A stretch of DNA of 64,000 bases from Flavobacterium cupreum (GTDB taxonomy: Bacteria > Bacteroidota > Bacteroidia > Flavobacteriales > Flavobacteriaceae): positions 186,001 to 250,000 of the forward strand of contig NZ_QWDM01000005.1 in the NCBI RefSeq assembly GCF_003996965.1, written 5' to 3'. The notes below the pieces were generated by a model that was given only the letters and a program-made list of their open reading frames with translations, ran no database searches and was not told the origin of the DNA. Numbering within the stretch: position 1 is the stretch's first letter; every line of letters begins with the position of its first letter. Below, piece after piece: positions 43,543 to 50,880 of this stretch. A program made the position numbers and the translations under genes.

Positions 43543-43565
43543 TTGCCATATTATCTAATTAGTCC

Positions 43566-43573
43566 TATTTTTG
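43566..43573 (+). promoter_or_regulatory. Predicted -7 box of pth
   Basis: TATTTTTG matches TAnnTTTG and ends only 5 bp before the first ATG (43579). The transcript would start at or just before that ATG. Confidence 0.5.
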
Positions 43574-43578
43574 CAAAC

Positions 43579-44205
43579 ATGATAAAATGGATAACAAAAC
43601 TGTTTTCATCAATACAAAAAGAAGAGAACACAGATTATATGAAAAAATATTTAATCGTAGGACTAGGAAACATAGGATCCGAATACGTAAATACAAGACA
43701 TAACATAGGATTTAAAGTCCTGGATTTTTTAGCCAGAAAAGAAAGCCTTTCTTTTGACACCGTAAAATTGGGTGCTTTGGCCGAATATAAATTTAAAGGA
43801 AGAACCTTTTTACTGCTTAAACCAAACACCTACATGAATTTAAGCGGTAAAGCGGTTAAATACTGGATGGATAAGGAAAACATTCCTCTGGAGAATATTC
43901 TTGTCATTACAGACGATTTAAACCTGTCTTTCGGAACCATCAGAATCAAACCAAAGGGAAGTGACGGAGGCCATAACGGATTGAAGAACATCAATCTCGT
44001 TTTAAACACACAGCAATACACCCGTTTTAGATTTGGGATCAGCGATCAGTTTAAAAAAGGACAGCAGGTAGATTACGTTTTGGGGGATTGGGACGAAGAA
44101 GAAAAAGCAAAACTCCCGGAACGTTTAGAAGTTGCTTCAGAAATTATCAGGTCATTCGGAACCGCCGGATTAGAAAATACAATGACCACTTTTAATGGAA
44201 AATAA
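43579..44205 (+). CDS. pth: Peptidyl-tRNA hydrolase
   Basis: A 208-residue enzyme from the ATG at 43579 (MIKWITKLFSSIQKEENTDYM...), or 188 residues from the ATG at 43639 (MKKYLIVGLGN), which is where E. coli Pth begins. Active-site motifs are GNIGSEYVNTRHNIGF with the catalytic His, KPNTYMNLSGKAVKYW, and VITDDLNLSFGTIRIKPKGSDGGHNGLKNI. It recycles peptidyl-tRNA released from stalled ribosomes. The promoter -7 box sits right before the upstream ATG, so that start would be leaderless, whereas the internal ATG would have a leader of about 60 nt. Confidence 0.93.
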   Translation: MIKWITKLFSSIQKEENTDYMKKYLIVGLGNIGSEYVNTRHNIGFKVLDFLARKESLSFDTVKLGALAEYKFKGRTFLLLKPNTYMNLSGKAVKYWMDKENIPLENILVITDDLNLSFGTIRIKPKGSDGGHNGLKNINLVLNTQQYTRFRFGISDQFKKGQQVDYVLGDWDEEEKAKLPERLEVASEIIRSFGTAGLENTMTTFNGK

Positions 44206-44300
44206 AGATTTACAGCTATTTAAGGCTTAAAAAGTCAGATTATCAATTAATTAAATCAAATTATAACGAAATAGTATTTTCTATTCCAAAGTTAAATGTT

Positions 44301-44308
44301 TAAATTTG
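44301..44308 (+). promoter_or_regulatory. Predicted -7 box of sod
   Basis: TAAATTTG matches TAnnTTTG, 35 bp before the sod ATG. Confidence 0.5.
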
Positions 44309-44343
44309 GGATAAATTATTATAAACCATAAAATCATAATATC

Positions 44344-44955
44344 ATGGCTTTTGAATTACCACAATTACCTTATGCATATGATGCATTAGAACCACATATT
44401 GATGCCCGTACAATGGAAATTCACCATTCAAAACATCATAATGCATACACAACAAATCTTAACGCTGCAATTGCAGGAACAGATTTAGAAGGAAAAACAA
44501 TCGAAAACATCTTAATCAACTTAGATAAATCAAACGCTGCAGTTCGTAACAATGGTGGAGGTTTTTACAACCACAATTTATTCTGGACTGTAATGAGCCC
44601 GGATGGTGGCGGATTACCAACAGGTGATTTGTTAGCTGCAATTGAGTCTTCTTTCGGAACTTTTGAAGAATTTAAAGCAAAATTTGCTAAAGCTGGTGCA
44701 ACACAATTTGGTTCAGGATGGGCTTGGTTAACAGTACAAAAAGGGGGTAAACTAGAAGTTGTAGGTACTCCAAATCAGGATAATCCATTAATGCCGGAAG
44801 TTGCTGGTAACGGAGGAACTCCAATTCTAGGAATGGATGTTTGGGAACATGCTTACTACTTAAACTACCAAAACAGAAGACCGGATTATATTGAAGCTTT
44901 CTTCAGTGTAATTAACTGGACAGAAGTAGCAAGAAGATTTGCTTTAGACAAATAG
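44344..44955 (+). CDS. sod: Superoxide dismutase (Fe/Mn family)
   Basis: A 203-residue cytoplasmic Fe/Mn-type dismutase without a signal peptide. Metal ligands are the His in [12 protein letters not shown] (about 27), the His in [11 protein letters not shown] (about 78), and Asp/His in [21 protein letters not shown] (about 165-169). [17 protein letters not shown] followed by GSGWAWLTV is characteristic. It dismutates superoxide to oxygen and hydrogen peroxide. Metal preference cannot be decided safely. It is a single-gene unit with its own promoter box and a terminator. Confidence 0.96.
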   Translation: MAFELPQLPYAYDALEPHIDARTMEIHHSKHHNAYTTNLNAAIAGTDLEGKTIENILINLDKSNAAVRNNGGGFYNHNLFWTVMSPDGGGLPTGDLLAAIESSFGTFEEFKAKFAKAGATQFGSGWAWLTVQKGGKLEVVGTPNQDNPLMPEVAGNGGTPILGMDVWEHAYYLNYQNRRPDYIEAFFSVINWTEVARRFALDK

Positions 44956-44977
44956 TAGAAATAGAGTATAGAATAAA

Positions 44978-45020
44978 GAAAATAGACGGATGACCTGAAG
45001 GTTGTCCGTCTATTTTTTTT
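44978..45020 (+). terminator. sod terminator
   Basis: AAAATAGACGGA and TCCGTCTATTTT pair around a second short stem (GACC/GGTT-like, TGAA loop), followed by eight T. Confidence 0.88.
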
Positions 45021-45050
45021 ATGTTTATTTTTTGCTCCCGATCTTCTTAA

Positions 45051-45106
45051 CTCTATCCTCTATCCTCTATCCTCTATTCTCTATTCTCTATTCTCTATTC
45101 TCTATT
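45051..45106. repeat. Heptamer tandem repeat, eight units of CTCTATC/T
   Basis: Three CTCTATC units are followed by five CTCTATT units without interruption, between the sod terminator and the first small RNA gene. Such perfect short-period arrays can change copy number by slippage. Confidence 0.95.
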
Positions 45107-45126
45107 CCACCCCAGACTTTACTCCA

Positions 45127-45199
45127 ATAAAAAAGGCGGAATTTCTTCCACCTTTTTTGCCCCAAATCTACCATATACTTAACCTACTAATGTTATGGT
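45127..45199 (-). ncRNA. Candidate small RNA gene, copy B (distal)
   Basis: On the minus strand, the body begins with ACCATAACATTAGTAGG, continues into TTAAG and TATATGGT (arms ACCATA/TATGGT), has a conserved AGATTTGGGGC linker, and ends in a terminator hairpin GGTGGAA/TTCCGCC with T6. It matches copy A at 45312-45386 over almost the full length, with a G-U replacing an A-U pair in the terminator stem. It has its own promoter at 45204-45235. No protein could be encoded. It lies 186 bp from copy A, so the whole unit was duplicated. I do not recognise the family. Confidence 0.7.
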
Positions 45200-45203
45200 A
45201 TTG

Positions 45204-45235
45204 TAAATGTAGAATAGCTATACTGTAATGCCAAA
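45204..45235 (-). promoter_or_regulatory. Promoter of small RNA copy B
   Basis: TTTG (45232-45235), 20 bp, then TACATTTA (45204-45211) on the minus strand, one mismatch from TAnnTTTG. The spacing is identical to that of copy A. Confidence 0.6.
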
Positions 45236-45311
45236 TATTTTAGATGAAGTGCAAATAAACTCGATGAAATACGTAATTTCTTACTTTGAAATAAAACCTT
45301 GACTTTATTCC

Positions 45312-45386
45312 AATAAAAAAGGTGGAATTGCTTCCACCCTTTTTGCCCCAAATCTACCATAAACTTAACCTACTAATGTTATGGTT
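45312..45386 (-). ncRNA. Candidate small RNA gene, copy A (proximal to purF)
   Basis: About 75 nt on the minus strand. It starts near ACCATAACATTAGTAGG, with arms ACCATAA/TTATGGT closing a loop that holds CATTAGTAGGTTAAG. A GATTTGGGGC linker follows, then the intrinsic terminator GGTGGAA/TTCCACC with a T6 tail. Promoter, body and terminator are shared with copy B, while the sequence between -33 and -7 and the sequence beyond the terminator have drifted. That is the footprint of a selected RNA gene. It lies 100 bp past the purF stop on the same strand but has its own promoter, so it is not simply the purF 3' end. Confidence 0.75.
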
Positions 45387-45389
45387 TCC

Positions 45390-45421
45390 CAAAAGTATTG
45401 TAGCTTTTCTGTTTTGCCAAA
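45390..45421 (-). promoter_or_regulatory. Promoter of small RNA copy A
   Basis: TTTG (45418-45421), 20 bp, then TACTTTTG (45390-45397) on the minus strand: an exact Bacteroidetes housekeeping promoter. Transcription is expected from about 45384. Confidence 0.7.
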
Positions 45422-45485
45422 CATTTAAGATTAACGGCAAAAAAAACCGATGAAATGCACAAATTAACCTTTTGTTAATAATTGT

Positions 45486-47384
45486 CTAATACGCTCTTGC
45501 GTCTTTTCCTTCATAAAAATTCATGAAAGCTCTGTTTACAACACGATTTCCACCCGGTGTAGGATAATCTCCGGTGAAATACCAGTCTCCAAGATTTTTA
45601 GGACATGCAATGTGCAAATCTTCTACTTTTTGGAAAATAATTTTTACTTCAGCATTGATTTCCGGAGAACTTAACATTTCAGCAATTTTATCTGAAATCT
45701 CTTCCGGCGTAAACTGATCATAAATGGCCGTCACATAATTGATAACATCTGTATCTGCAAAGTTTTCCTGTGCTTTACATTTGGTGTAAACTTCGTCTAC
45801 AATATGGTATAAGTTTCTTTCTTTCAATAAAGCCAGTGCAGCCCTAAAAGCAACAAGACCTTCTAATTTTGCCATGTCAATTCCGTAACAGTCCGGGTAA
45901 CGGATTTGCGGAGCTGAAGAAACGATTACAATACGTTTCGGTTTTAGACGATCCATCATCTTAATGATGCTCATTTTAAGAGTCGTACCACGAACAATAC
46001 TGTCATCAATGATAACCAGATTGTCTGTTGGCTTTATTACCCCGTAGGTCACATCATAAACGTGTGCTACTAAATCATCACGGCTGCTGTCTTCGGTTAT
46101 AAAAGTTCTTAGTTTCGCATCTTTAATCGCTACTTTCTCTGTACGGATTTTTACCGCTAGTAATTCCTGTAAAGTTTCGGCAGTAAGCGTATTTCTGTTT
46201 TCTAAGATATAATTGTTCTTACGCTGATTCAGGAAATCCTGGGCAGCTTCAACTAAACCGTAAAAAGAAGTTTCCGCGGTGTTAGGGATGTATGAAAAAA
46301 CGGTATTATCTGTATCGCTGTCAATGGATTCAAGAACCGCAGGCAAAATTAATTTACCTAAGTTTTTACGTTCCTGATAAATTTCGGCATCGCTGCCTCT
46401 TGAGAAATAGATTCTTTCAAAAGAACAGGCTTTTTTAACGGTTGGTTCCAGGATTTGTTCCATCGAAACCTTTCCGCTTTTTTTGATGATTAAAGCATTT
46501 CCCGGATCGATTTCCTGAACACTTTCAAAAGGCACATTAAATACAGTCTGAATAACAGGACGTTCAGAAGCTACGACCACAACTTCATCATCCTGATAAA
46601 AGTATGCCGGACGAATTCCTGCAGGATCTCTGAAGACGAAAGCATCACCATGACCGAGTAAACCGGCCATTGCATAACCTCCATCTAAATTTTTAGCCGA
46701 ACGGGCTAATATCTTTGCGATATCCAGACGTTCTGCAATAACAGGAGAAGCTTCTCTTTTAGAATAGCCTTCTTGTTTGCAGTCCTGATACAATTGCATG
46801 ACCTCTTTGTCAAGGAAATGACCTATCTTTTCCATTACAGTAACGGTATCGGCCATTTCTTTCGGATGCTGTCCAAGCTCTACTAAGTTTTCGAAAAGTT
46901 CTTTGACATTCGTCATATTAAAGTTACCTGCCAAAATAAGATTACGGTGCATCCAGTTACTCTGACGTAAAAAAGGATGTACACTTTCGATACTGTTTTT
47001 ACCGAAAGTTCCGTAACGAACGTGACCTAAAAATAACTCTCCTATATAAGGTATGTTTGCTTTTTGTTTTTCAACATCATTGGCATATTCAGGATGCGCA
47101 GTCATTTCCTCGTTGATACGGTCATTGATTTGTGCAAAAACATCCTGTATAGGCTGGGAATGATTTGAACGAACCCTGCTGATGTAACGCTGTCCTGGTT
47201 CGACATCAAGTTTGATGCTGGCAAAACCGGCACCATCCTGACCACGGTTGTGTTGCTTTTCCATCATCAGGTACATTTTTTGTATCCCGTAAAAAGCCGT
47301 TCCGTATTTTTCTTTGTAATATTCAAGCGGTTTCAGAAGTCTAACTAAGGCTATACCACATTCGTGTTTTAACGCGTCGCTCAT
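45486..47384 (-). CDS. purF: Amidophosphoribosyltransferase
   Basis: A 632-residue enzyme, longer than the usual 470-510. The glutaminase nucleophile is Cys 9 in KHECGIALV, after a short removable leader. QHNRGQDGAGFASI and HVRYGTFGKNSIESVHPF belong to the glutaminase domain. RDPAGIRPAYFYQDDEVVVVASE and the PRPP loop VIIDDSIVRGTTL belong to the transferase half. It makes phosphoribosylamine, the first step of purine synthesis. The extra length is spread over inserts near 60-110, 205-240 and at the C-terminus, as in other Flavobacteria. purN lies 4 kb away. Confidence 0.92.
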   Translation of the reverse strand: MSDALKHECGIALVRLLKPLEYYKEKYGTAFYGIQKMYLMMEKQHNRGQDGAGFASIKLDVEPGQRYISRVRSNHSQPIQDVFAQINDRINEEMTAHPEYANDVEKQKANIPYIGELFLGHVRYGTFGKNSIESVHPFLRQSNWMHRNLILAGNFNMTNVKELFENLVELGQHPKEMADTVTVMEKIGHFLDKEVMQLYQDCKQEGYSKREASPVIAERLDIAKILARSAKNLDGGYAMAGLLGHGDAFVFRDPAGIRPAYFYQDDEVVVVASERPVIQTVFNVPFESVQEIDPGNALIIKKSGKVSMEQILEPTVKKACSFERIYFSRGSDAEIYQERKNLGKLILPAVLESIDSDTDNTVFSYIPNTAETSFYGLVEAAQDFLNQRKNNYILENRNTLTAETLQELLAVKIRTEKVAIKDAKLRTFITEDSSRDDLVAHVYDVTYGVIKPTDNLVIIDDSIVRGTTLKMSIIKMMDRLKPKRIVIVSSAPQIRYPDCYGIDMAKLEGLVAFRAALALLKERNLYHIVDEVYTKCKAQENFADTDVINYVTAIYDQFTPEEISDKIAEMLSSPEINAEVKIIFQKVEDLHIACPKNLGDWYFTGDYPTPGGNRVVNRAFMNFYEGKDARAY

Positions 47385-47431
47385 TTTTTTTGTATTTGTG
47401 TTGTTGTTGTAAGTTGTGTGTATTAACGTAA

Positions 47432-47460
47432 TAAAAAAAGCCCCGTTTTATCGAGGCTCT
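47432..47460 (-). terminator. Terminator after the PfkB kinase gene
   Basis: On the minus strand AGCCTCG pairs with CGGGGCT (one G-U type position), followed by seven T. It lies directly after the kinase stop and before purF. Confidence 0.8.
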
Positions 47461-47466
47461 CAGGCA

Positions 47467-48390
47467 TTATATTTCTATGTCAAACTGAGTTAACGATTTA
47501 AATTGCTGTAATCGAATCGCTACTTCAGCTTTGCTTAATGTTTGCATCCTTTCGGTTCCAAATTTCTCTACACAGAATGAAGCGAGATTTGAACCATAAA
47601 TAATGGCGTTTTTCATGTTCCCGAACGAGATGTTTTCGCTTTGCGCAATAAACCCTGAAAAACCTCCTGCGAAAGTGTCTCCGGCTCCTGTCGGATCAAA
47701 AACATCTTCTAAAGGCAATGCCGGTGCAAAGAATACTTCTCTATTGTGGAATAAAAGTGCGCCGTGTTCTCCTTTTTTGATCACGACATATTTTGGTCCC
47801 AGTTCCTGAATTTTGTTCGCTGCTTTTACCAATGAATATTCTCCTGAAAGCTGTCTGGCTTCTTCATCGTTGATTGTGATGACGTCTACACGTTTAATTA
47901 CCTCAAGCAATTCCGGTAAAGCGCAGTCCATCCAGAAATTCATAGTGTCTAAAACTACTAATTTTGGTTTTTTCTCCATTTGGTCCAAAACACTGCTTTG
48001 TACTAACGGATGCAAATTTCCTAACATCACAACATCAGCATCTTTGTAGTTTTGAGGAACTTTTGGCTGAAAATCAGCTAAAACGTTTAGTTCCGTTACC
48101 AGAGTGTCTCTTGAATTTAAATCGTTGTGGTATAAACCGCTCCAGAAAAAGGTTTTTCCGCCTTTCACAATTTCGATACCCGAGATATCAATATTTCTTG
48201 AAGTTAAAAGATCTAAATGTTCTTGAGGAAAATCGTCACCAACTACAGAAACAATGGCCGATTGCAGGTTGAAAAAAGATGCTGATAAACCAATGTACGT
48301 TGCAGCACCACCTAAAATTTTATCTGTTTTTCCGAAAGGAGTTTCAATCGCGTCGAAAGCAACTGTTCCAACAATCAATAATTTATTCAT
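47467..48390 (-). CDS. PfkB-family sugar or nucleoside kinase
   Basis: A 307-residue ribokinase-fold kinase. The N-terminal GTVAFDAIETPFG and GGAATYIGLSASFF are the substrate-binding region. DPTGAGDTFAGGFSGFIA (about 230-247) is the second PfkB signature with the catalytic Asp in GAGD. The ISGIEIVKGGKTFFWSGLYH lid segment resembles adenosine kinase-like and sugar kinases of Bacteroidetes. The substrate cannot be assigned. It is upstream of purF on the same strand, separated from it by a terminator, so a purine link is only positional. Confidence 0.85.
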   Translation of the reverse strand: MNKLLIVGTVAFDAIETPFGKTDKILGGAATYIGLSASFFNLQSAIVSVVGDDFPQEHLDLLTSRNIDISGIEIVKGGKTFFWSGLYHNDLNSRDTLVTELNVLADFQPKVPQNYKDADVVMLGNLHPLVQSSVLDQMEKKPKLVVLDTMNFWMDCALPELLEVIKRVDVITINDEEARQLSGEYSLVKAANKIQELGPKYVVIKKGEHGALLFHNREVFFAPALPLEDVFDPTGAGDTFAGGFSGFIAQSENISFGNMKNAIIYGSNLASFCVEKFGTERMQTLSKAEVAIRLQQFKSLTQFDIEI

Positions 48391-48605
48391 TTTATGAATT
48401 TCGAATTAGGGTGCAAAGATACTTCATAAGTTACAATATTGCAACGGTTTACACTCTCAAAATTTTCATAAAAAAACAATATCGTTTTCGGGGCTGAAAC
48501 TATTGTAAATGAGTAAATTATATTTGATTCGTCTGAGTGCTTAAAATATGTTTTTTCGATTTAAAATACAATAATTATTTTCGAAAAAAGTGTTGAAGAT
48601 TTAGT

Positions 48606-48613
48606 TAGATTTG
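48606..48613 (+). promoter_or_regulatory. Predicted -7 box of the lipoprotein gene
   Basis: TAGATTTG matches TAnnTTTG, 21 bp before the ATG at 48635. Confidence 0.45.
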
Positions 48614-48634
48614 TTTAAATATCAAATTTCATTC

Positions 48635-49204
48635 ATGAAGAAAATTTTAACCGTATTGATATTACTTTGTTTTTTGATTTCCTGTTACAGGGAAGAACCA
48701 AATTTCACTCAAGAAATGATTGTGAAGTTGGCTGATGATGAGGATAGGGAAAATGATCTGGTAACAATAAATAGGTATTCATTTTTAGATTTATATATTA
48801 GAACAACCGCGAATGAAGTTTTGGTTACAAATAGTAATTATCTATATGAATCTTACAAGCTTGACTATTCAAAAAAATATAAATCTTTTAAAATTTTCTT
48901 AGAAACCGTTTTGAATAAAGATTTTGCATTTGATAATCCAGAGCAAAAAATAATGCTGGCGAGATATTTTAAACTGAACTCAAAAATAGAAAAAGAATAT
49001 ACTAATTTAGGATTTGATAAATTCTTCAAAAAGTATACTAAACCATCAAATAGAAAAGATCAAATAGAACTTAATAAATCACTCCTAAAATCAGACGAAT
49101 ATTATACGATAAAATATCTTTTATATTTAAATAAATATGATATTAGTTTTGATGATATACGTGTAAAATATTCTATAATTAAAAGAGAAGATTCTTTCAA
49201 ATAA
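48635..49204 (+). CDS. Lipoprotein of unknown function
   Basis: A 189-residue protein from the ATG at 48635; an in-frame start eight codons upstream would overlap the promoter box. MKKILTVLILLCFLISC is a lipoprotein signal with the lipobox Cys at residue 17. The mature part is highly charged and AT-rich in codon use (many AAA, ATA, AAT codons, more than its neighbours), which could reflect recent acquisition. No motif is recognised. It converges on the anti-sigma gene, ending two bases before that gene's stop. Confidence 0.7.
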   Translation: MKKILTVLILLCFLISCYREEPNFTQEMIVKLADDEDRENDLVTINRYSFLDLYIRTTANEVLVTNSNYLYESYKLDYSKKYKSFKIFLETVLNKDFAFDNPEQKIMLARYFKLNSKIEKEYTNLGFDKFFKKYTKPSNRKDQIELNKSLLKSDEYYTIKYLLYLNKYDISFDDIRVKYSIIKREDSFK

Positions 49205-49206
49205 TT

Positions 49207-49608
49207 CTACAACCCATACTTTTTATCAAAATAATTTTTCAAAACCCCAATCTGAATTAAAATCATAATGGGTACTATTAAAACCGCGTACAATATGTTT
49301 TTGGAAAAATGAATTCCGGAAAACAGGCTGGAAGCTTTATCTAAATTAAGGTACAATTGAGATGTTTCCAGATTAGCGGTATTACTATTGGAATAAATAG
49401 AATATGCAATCAGGGCAGTTAAGCCTGCACCCAGAAGTATCCAGGTTGTTTTAGAAATCAAAGGTTTGTAAACTTTCGTTTTGCTCTTTTCAGCCGCTAA
49501 AACCTGATCCATTACTTTTGAAGTGAAGTCAATGCATGGGGATTCCAAAGTACTTTCGGTCATCATTTTATCAATAAGATGTTCTATATTTTTATCGCTC
49601 TCTTTCAT
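49207..49608 (-). CDS. Probable anti-sigma factor (two-TM membrane protein)
   Basis: A 133-residue protein. Its first 55 residues are a soluble charged domain (ESDKNIEHLIDKMMTESTLESPCIDFTSKVMDQVL), as in anti-sigma N-termini. Two transmembrane helices follow: TTWILLGAGLTALIAYSIY (about 53-71) and ILYAVLIVPIMILIQIGVL (about 104-122). It overlaps the ECF sigma gene by 17 bp, so the pair is co-translated, the usual arrangement for a sigma factor and its membrane-bound inhibitor. I see no zinc-binding His/Cys motif. Assignment is from context and topology. Confidence 0.72.
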   Translation of the reverse strand: MKESDKNIEHLIDKMMTESTLESPCIDFTSKVMDQVLAAEKSKTKVYKPLISKTTWILLGAGLTALIAYSIYSNSNTANLETSQLYLNLDKASSLFSGIHFSKNILYAVLIVPIMILIQIGVLKNYFDKKYGL

Positions 49609-50179
49609 AATACTCTAGTATTTCGGGTTCTAATTGCTTTTTAAGGATAACAGCTAATTTTTGTCTGCTTCTGAATAATTTTACCTTGGCGTTGTTGGCG
49701 GAAATGTTCATGATTTTTCCAATTTCTTCCAAACTCTGATCGTCAAAATAAAATAAGGTCAGTATAATATTGTCTTCTCCGGGCAGTAAATTTAAACAAT
49801 TCTGAATCGTCTGCTTTCGTTCTTTGTCTTCTAAGGCACTTAGCGCATTGTCCATTGTTTTTATTAAATGTGCCGAAAACTCATCTATCGAGATATTGTT
49901 TTCTTCTTTTTTGCTTTTCTTCAGACGATCTAAGCAGGTATTGTAAGCGATTTTATAACTCCAGGTTGAGAATTTCGAATCGCCTTTAAACTTGCCCAAA
50001 GAATTGTAAATCTTAATAAAAGTATCTTGTGCGACTTCTTCGGCTTCTTCCCGGTTTTTGACCATTTTGAGCGCCAGGCTAAAGATCATATCCTTATAAC
50101 GATTCACCAGCACGGCAAACGCATTGTGGTCGCCTTGCAGGATTAAATTGATATAATGTTGATCTTCTACTGTACTCAT
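49592..50179 (-). CDS. ECF-family RNA polymerase sigma factor
   Basis: A 195-residue sigma factor from the ATG at 50179 (MSTVEDQHYINLIL). An open frame continues upstream through repeat sequence, but that part is not protein-like. Region 2 spans about 25-95 (FAVLVNRYKDMIFSLALKMVKNREEAEEVAQDTFIKIYNSLGKFKGDSKFSTWSYKIAYN), and region 4 about 130-185 (LNLLPGEDNIILTLFYFDDQSLEEIGKIMNISANNAKVKLFRSRQKL). Its promoter matches that of the divergent DUF6249-like gene (GTAACC-N16-CGTCCTAT), indicating autoregulation. The predicted start of its mRNA coincides with the ATG. Confidence 0.93.
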   Translation of the reverse strand: MSTVEDQHYINLILQGDHNAFAVLVNRYKDMIFSLALKMVKNREEAEEVAQDTFIKIYNSLGKFKGDSKFSTWSYKIAYNTCLDRLKKSKKEENNISIDEFSAHLIKTMDNALSALEDKERKQTIQNCLNLLPGEDNIILTLFYFDDQSLEEIGKIMNISANNAKVKLFRSRQKLAVILKKQLEPEILEYYERER

Positions 50180-50184
50180 ATTAT

Positions 50185-50214
50185 ATAGGACGACCTTTTG
50201 TTTGTTTAGGTTAC
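50185..50214 (-). promoter_or_regulatory. ECF-type promoter of the sigma gene
   Basis: On the minus strand GTAACC (50209-50214), 16 bp, then CGTCCTAT (50185-50192). It is identical in both boxes and spacing to the promoter at 50418-50447. The ATG lies 6 nt after the -10 box, so the message may be leaderless. Confidence 0.75.
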
Positions 50215-50229
50215 AAGGAAAGTGAAAAA

Positions 50230-50395
50230 AATCAATATTTTTAAAATTCCAAATCCCAATATTGAAATTCCAATTAGTACAGATGAAAATCAGGACATGT
50301 ATTATAGTGCTATATAATAAACTCAAAGTTAAGGGTAATTTCGTTGGAATTTGGAATTTAAAAAATTGGAATTTCTGCAATTTTAGAATTTCGGA
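50230..50395. repeat. AATTCCAA-type inverted repeats between the two ECF promoters
   Basis: TTAAAATTCCAAATCCCAAT and AAATTCCAATT on the left face TTGGAATTTGGAATTT and TTGGAATTTC on the right across about 50 bp. Related words recur at 52560-52625 before fabF. No gene is present. Confidence 0.65.
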
Positions 50396-50417
50396 TTTAC
50401 TTTTTTTTTAAAATTCT

Positions 50418-50447
50418 GTAACCTAAATGAAACTCCTCTCGTCCTAT
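50418..50447 (+). promoter_or_regulatory. ECF-type promoter of the DUF6249-like gene
   Basis: GTAACC (50418-50423), 16 bp, then CGTCCTAT (50440-50447). The ATG is 31 bp downstream. The match to the sigma gene's own promoter extends into the first spacer bases (TAAA). Confidence 0.78.
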
Positions 50448-50477
50448 GAAGTATCAATCAATTAAAAACAAAATATT

Positions 50478-50825
50478 ATGCTACCAGGAATTTTAATACC
50501 ACTTAGTTTTTTTCTAATGATCTTCGGGATTGTTTATCTTATTTATTCAACCAGAAACCGCGAACGGCTGGCACTTATAGAAAAAGGTGTCGATGCGAGC
50601 ATTTTTTTGCAGGGCAGGGAAAAAGGGGTTTCTGCGTGGAAAATCTTAGTTGTTAATCTGGCTTTTTTATTAATCGGCAGTGGCGTTGGAATTTTTCTTG
50701 CCTTGCTGATTACCACTTACACCTCTTTAGAAGATGGAGCGGTTTATCCTTCCATTATCTTTATCATGGCAGGAATCGGACTTTTGACCGGATTTAAAAC
50801 TGCAAAAGACCTGGATAAGGAATAA
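50478..50825 (+). CDS. Small membrane protein, DUF6249-like
   Basis: A 115-residue inner-membrane protein with three hydrophobic segments: about 3-23 (PGILIPLSFFLMIFGIVYLIY), about 52-75 (ILVVNLAFLLIGSGVGIFLALLIT) and about 88-105 (YPSIIFIMAGIGLLTGF). The RNRERLALIEKGVD segment after the first helix and the end KTAKDLDKE are typical of this family, often found beside ECF sigma factors in Bacteroidetes. It is controlled by the same ECF promoter as the sigma gene, so it is probably a target of that stress response. Biochemical role unknown. Confidence 0.8.
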   Translation: MLPGILIPLSFFLMIFGIVYLIYSTRNRERLALIEKGVDASIFLQGREKGVSAWKILVVNLAFLLIGSGVGIFLALLITTYTSLEDGAVYPSIIFIMAGIGLLTGFKTAKDLDKE

Positions 50826-50846
50826 ATAAGAATTTAAGTTAGTACA

Positions 50847-50880
50847 GAAAACGCATCTGCCGCAGCGGATGCGTTTTTTT
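50847..50880. terminator. Bidirectional terminator between the DUF6249-like gene and rnhA
   Basis: AAAACGCATC pairs with GATGCGTTTT, with an inner CTGC/GCAG-like closure, followed by an eight-base T run. Confidence 0.88.

Noticed and set aside
42970..43558. Short open frames (61-73 codons) on both strands
   Set aside because: They lie in dispersed repeats, lack protein-like composition and have no promoter or family resemblance.
45051..45106. Heptamer array as CRISPR or coding repeat
   Set aside because: Pure 7 bp tandem repeat without spacers; no open frame uses it.
50180..50380. 67-residue N-terminal extension of the ECF sigma factor
   Set aside because: It translates the intergenic inverted repeat and the ECF promoter itself; not protein-like.
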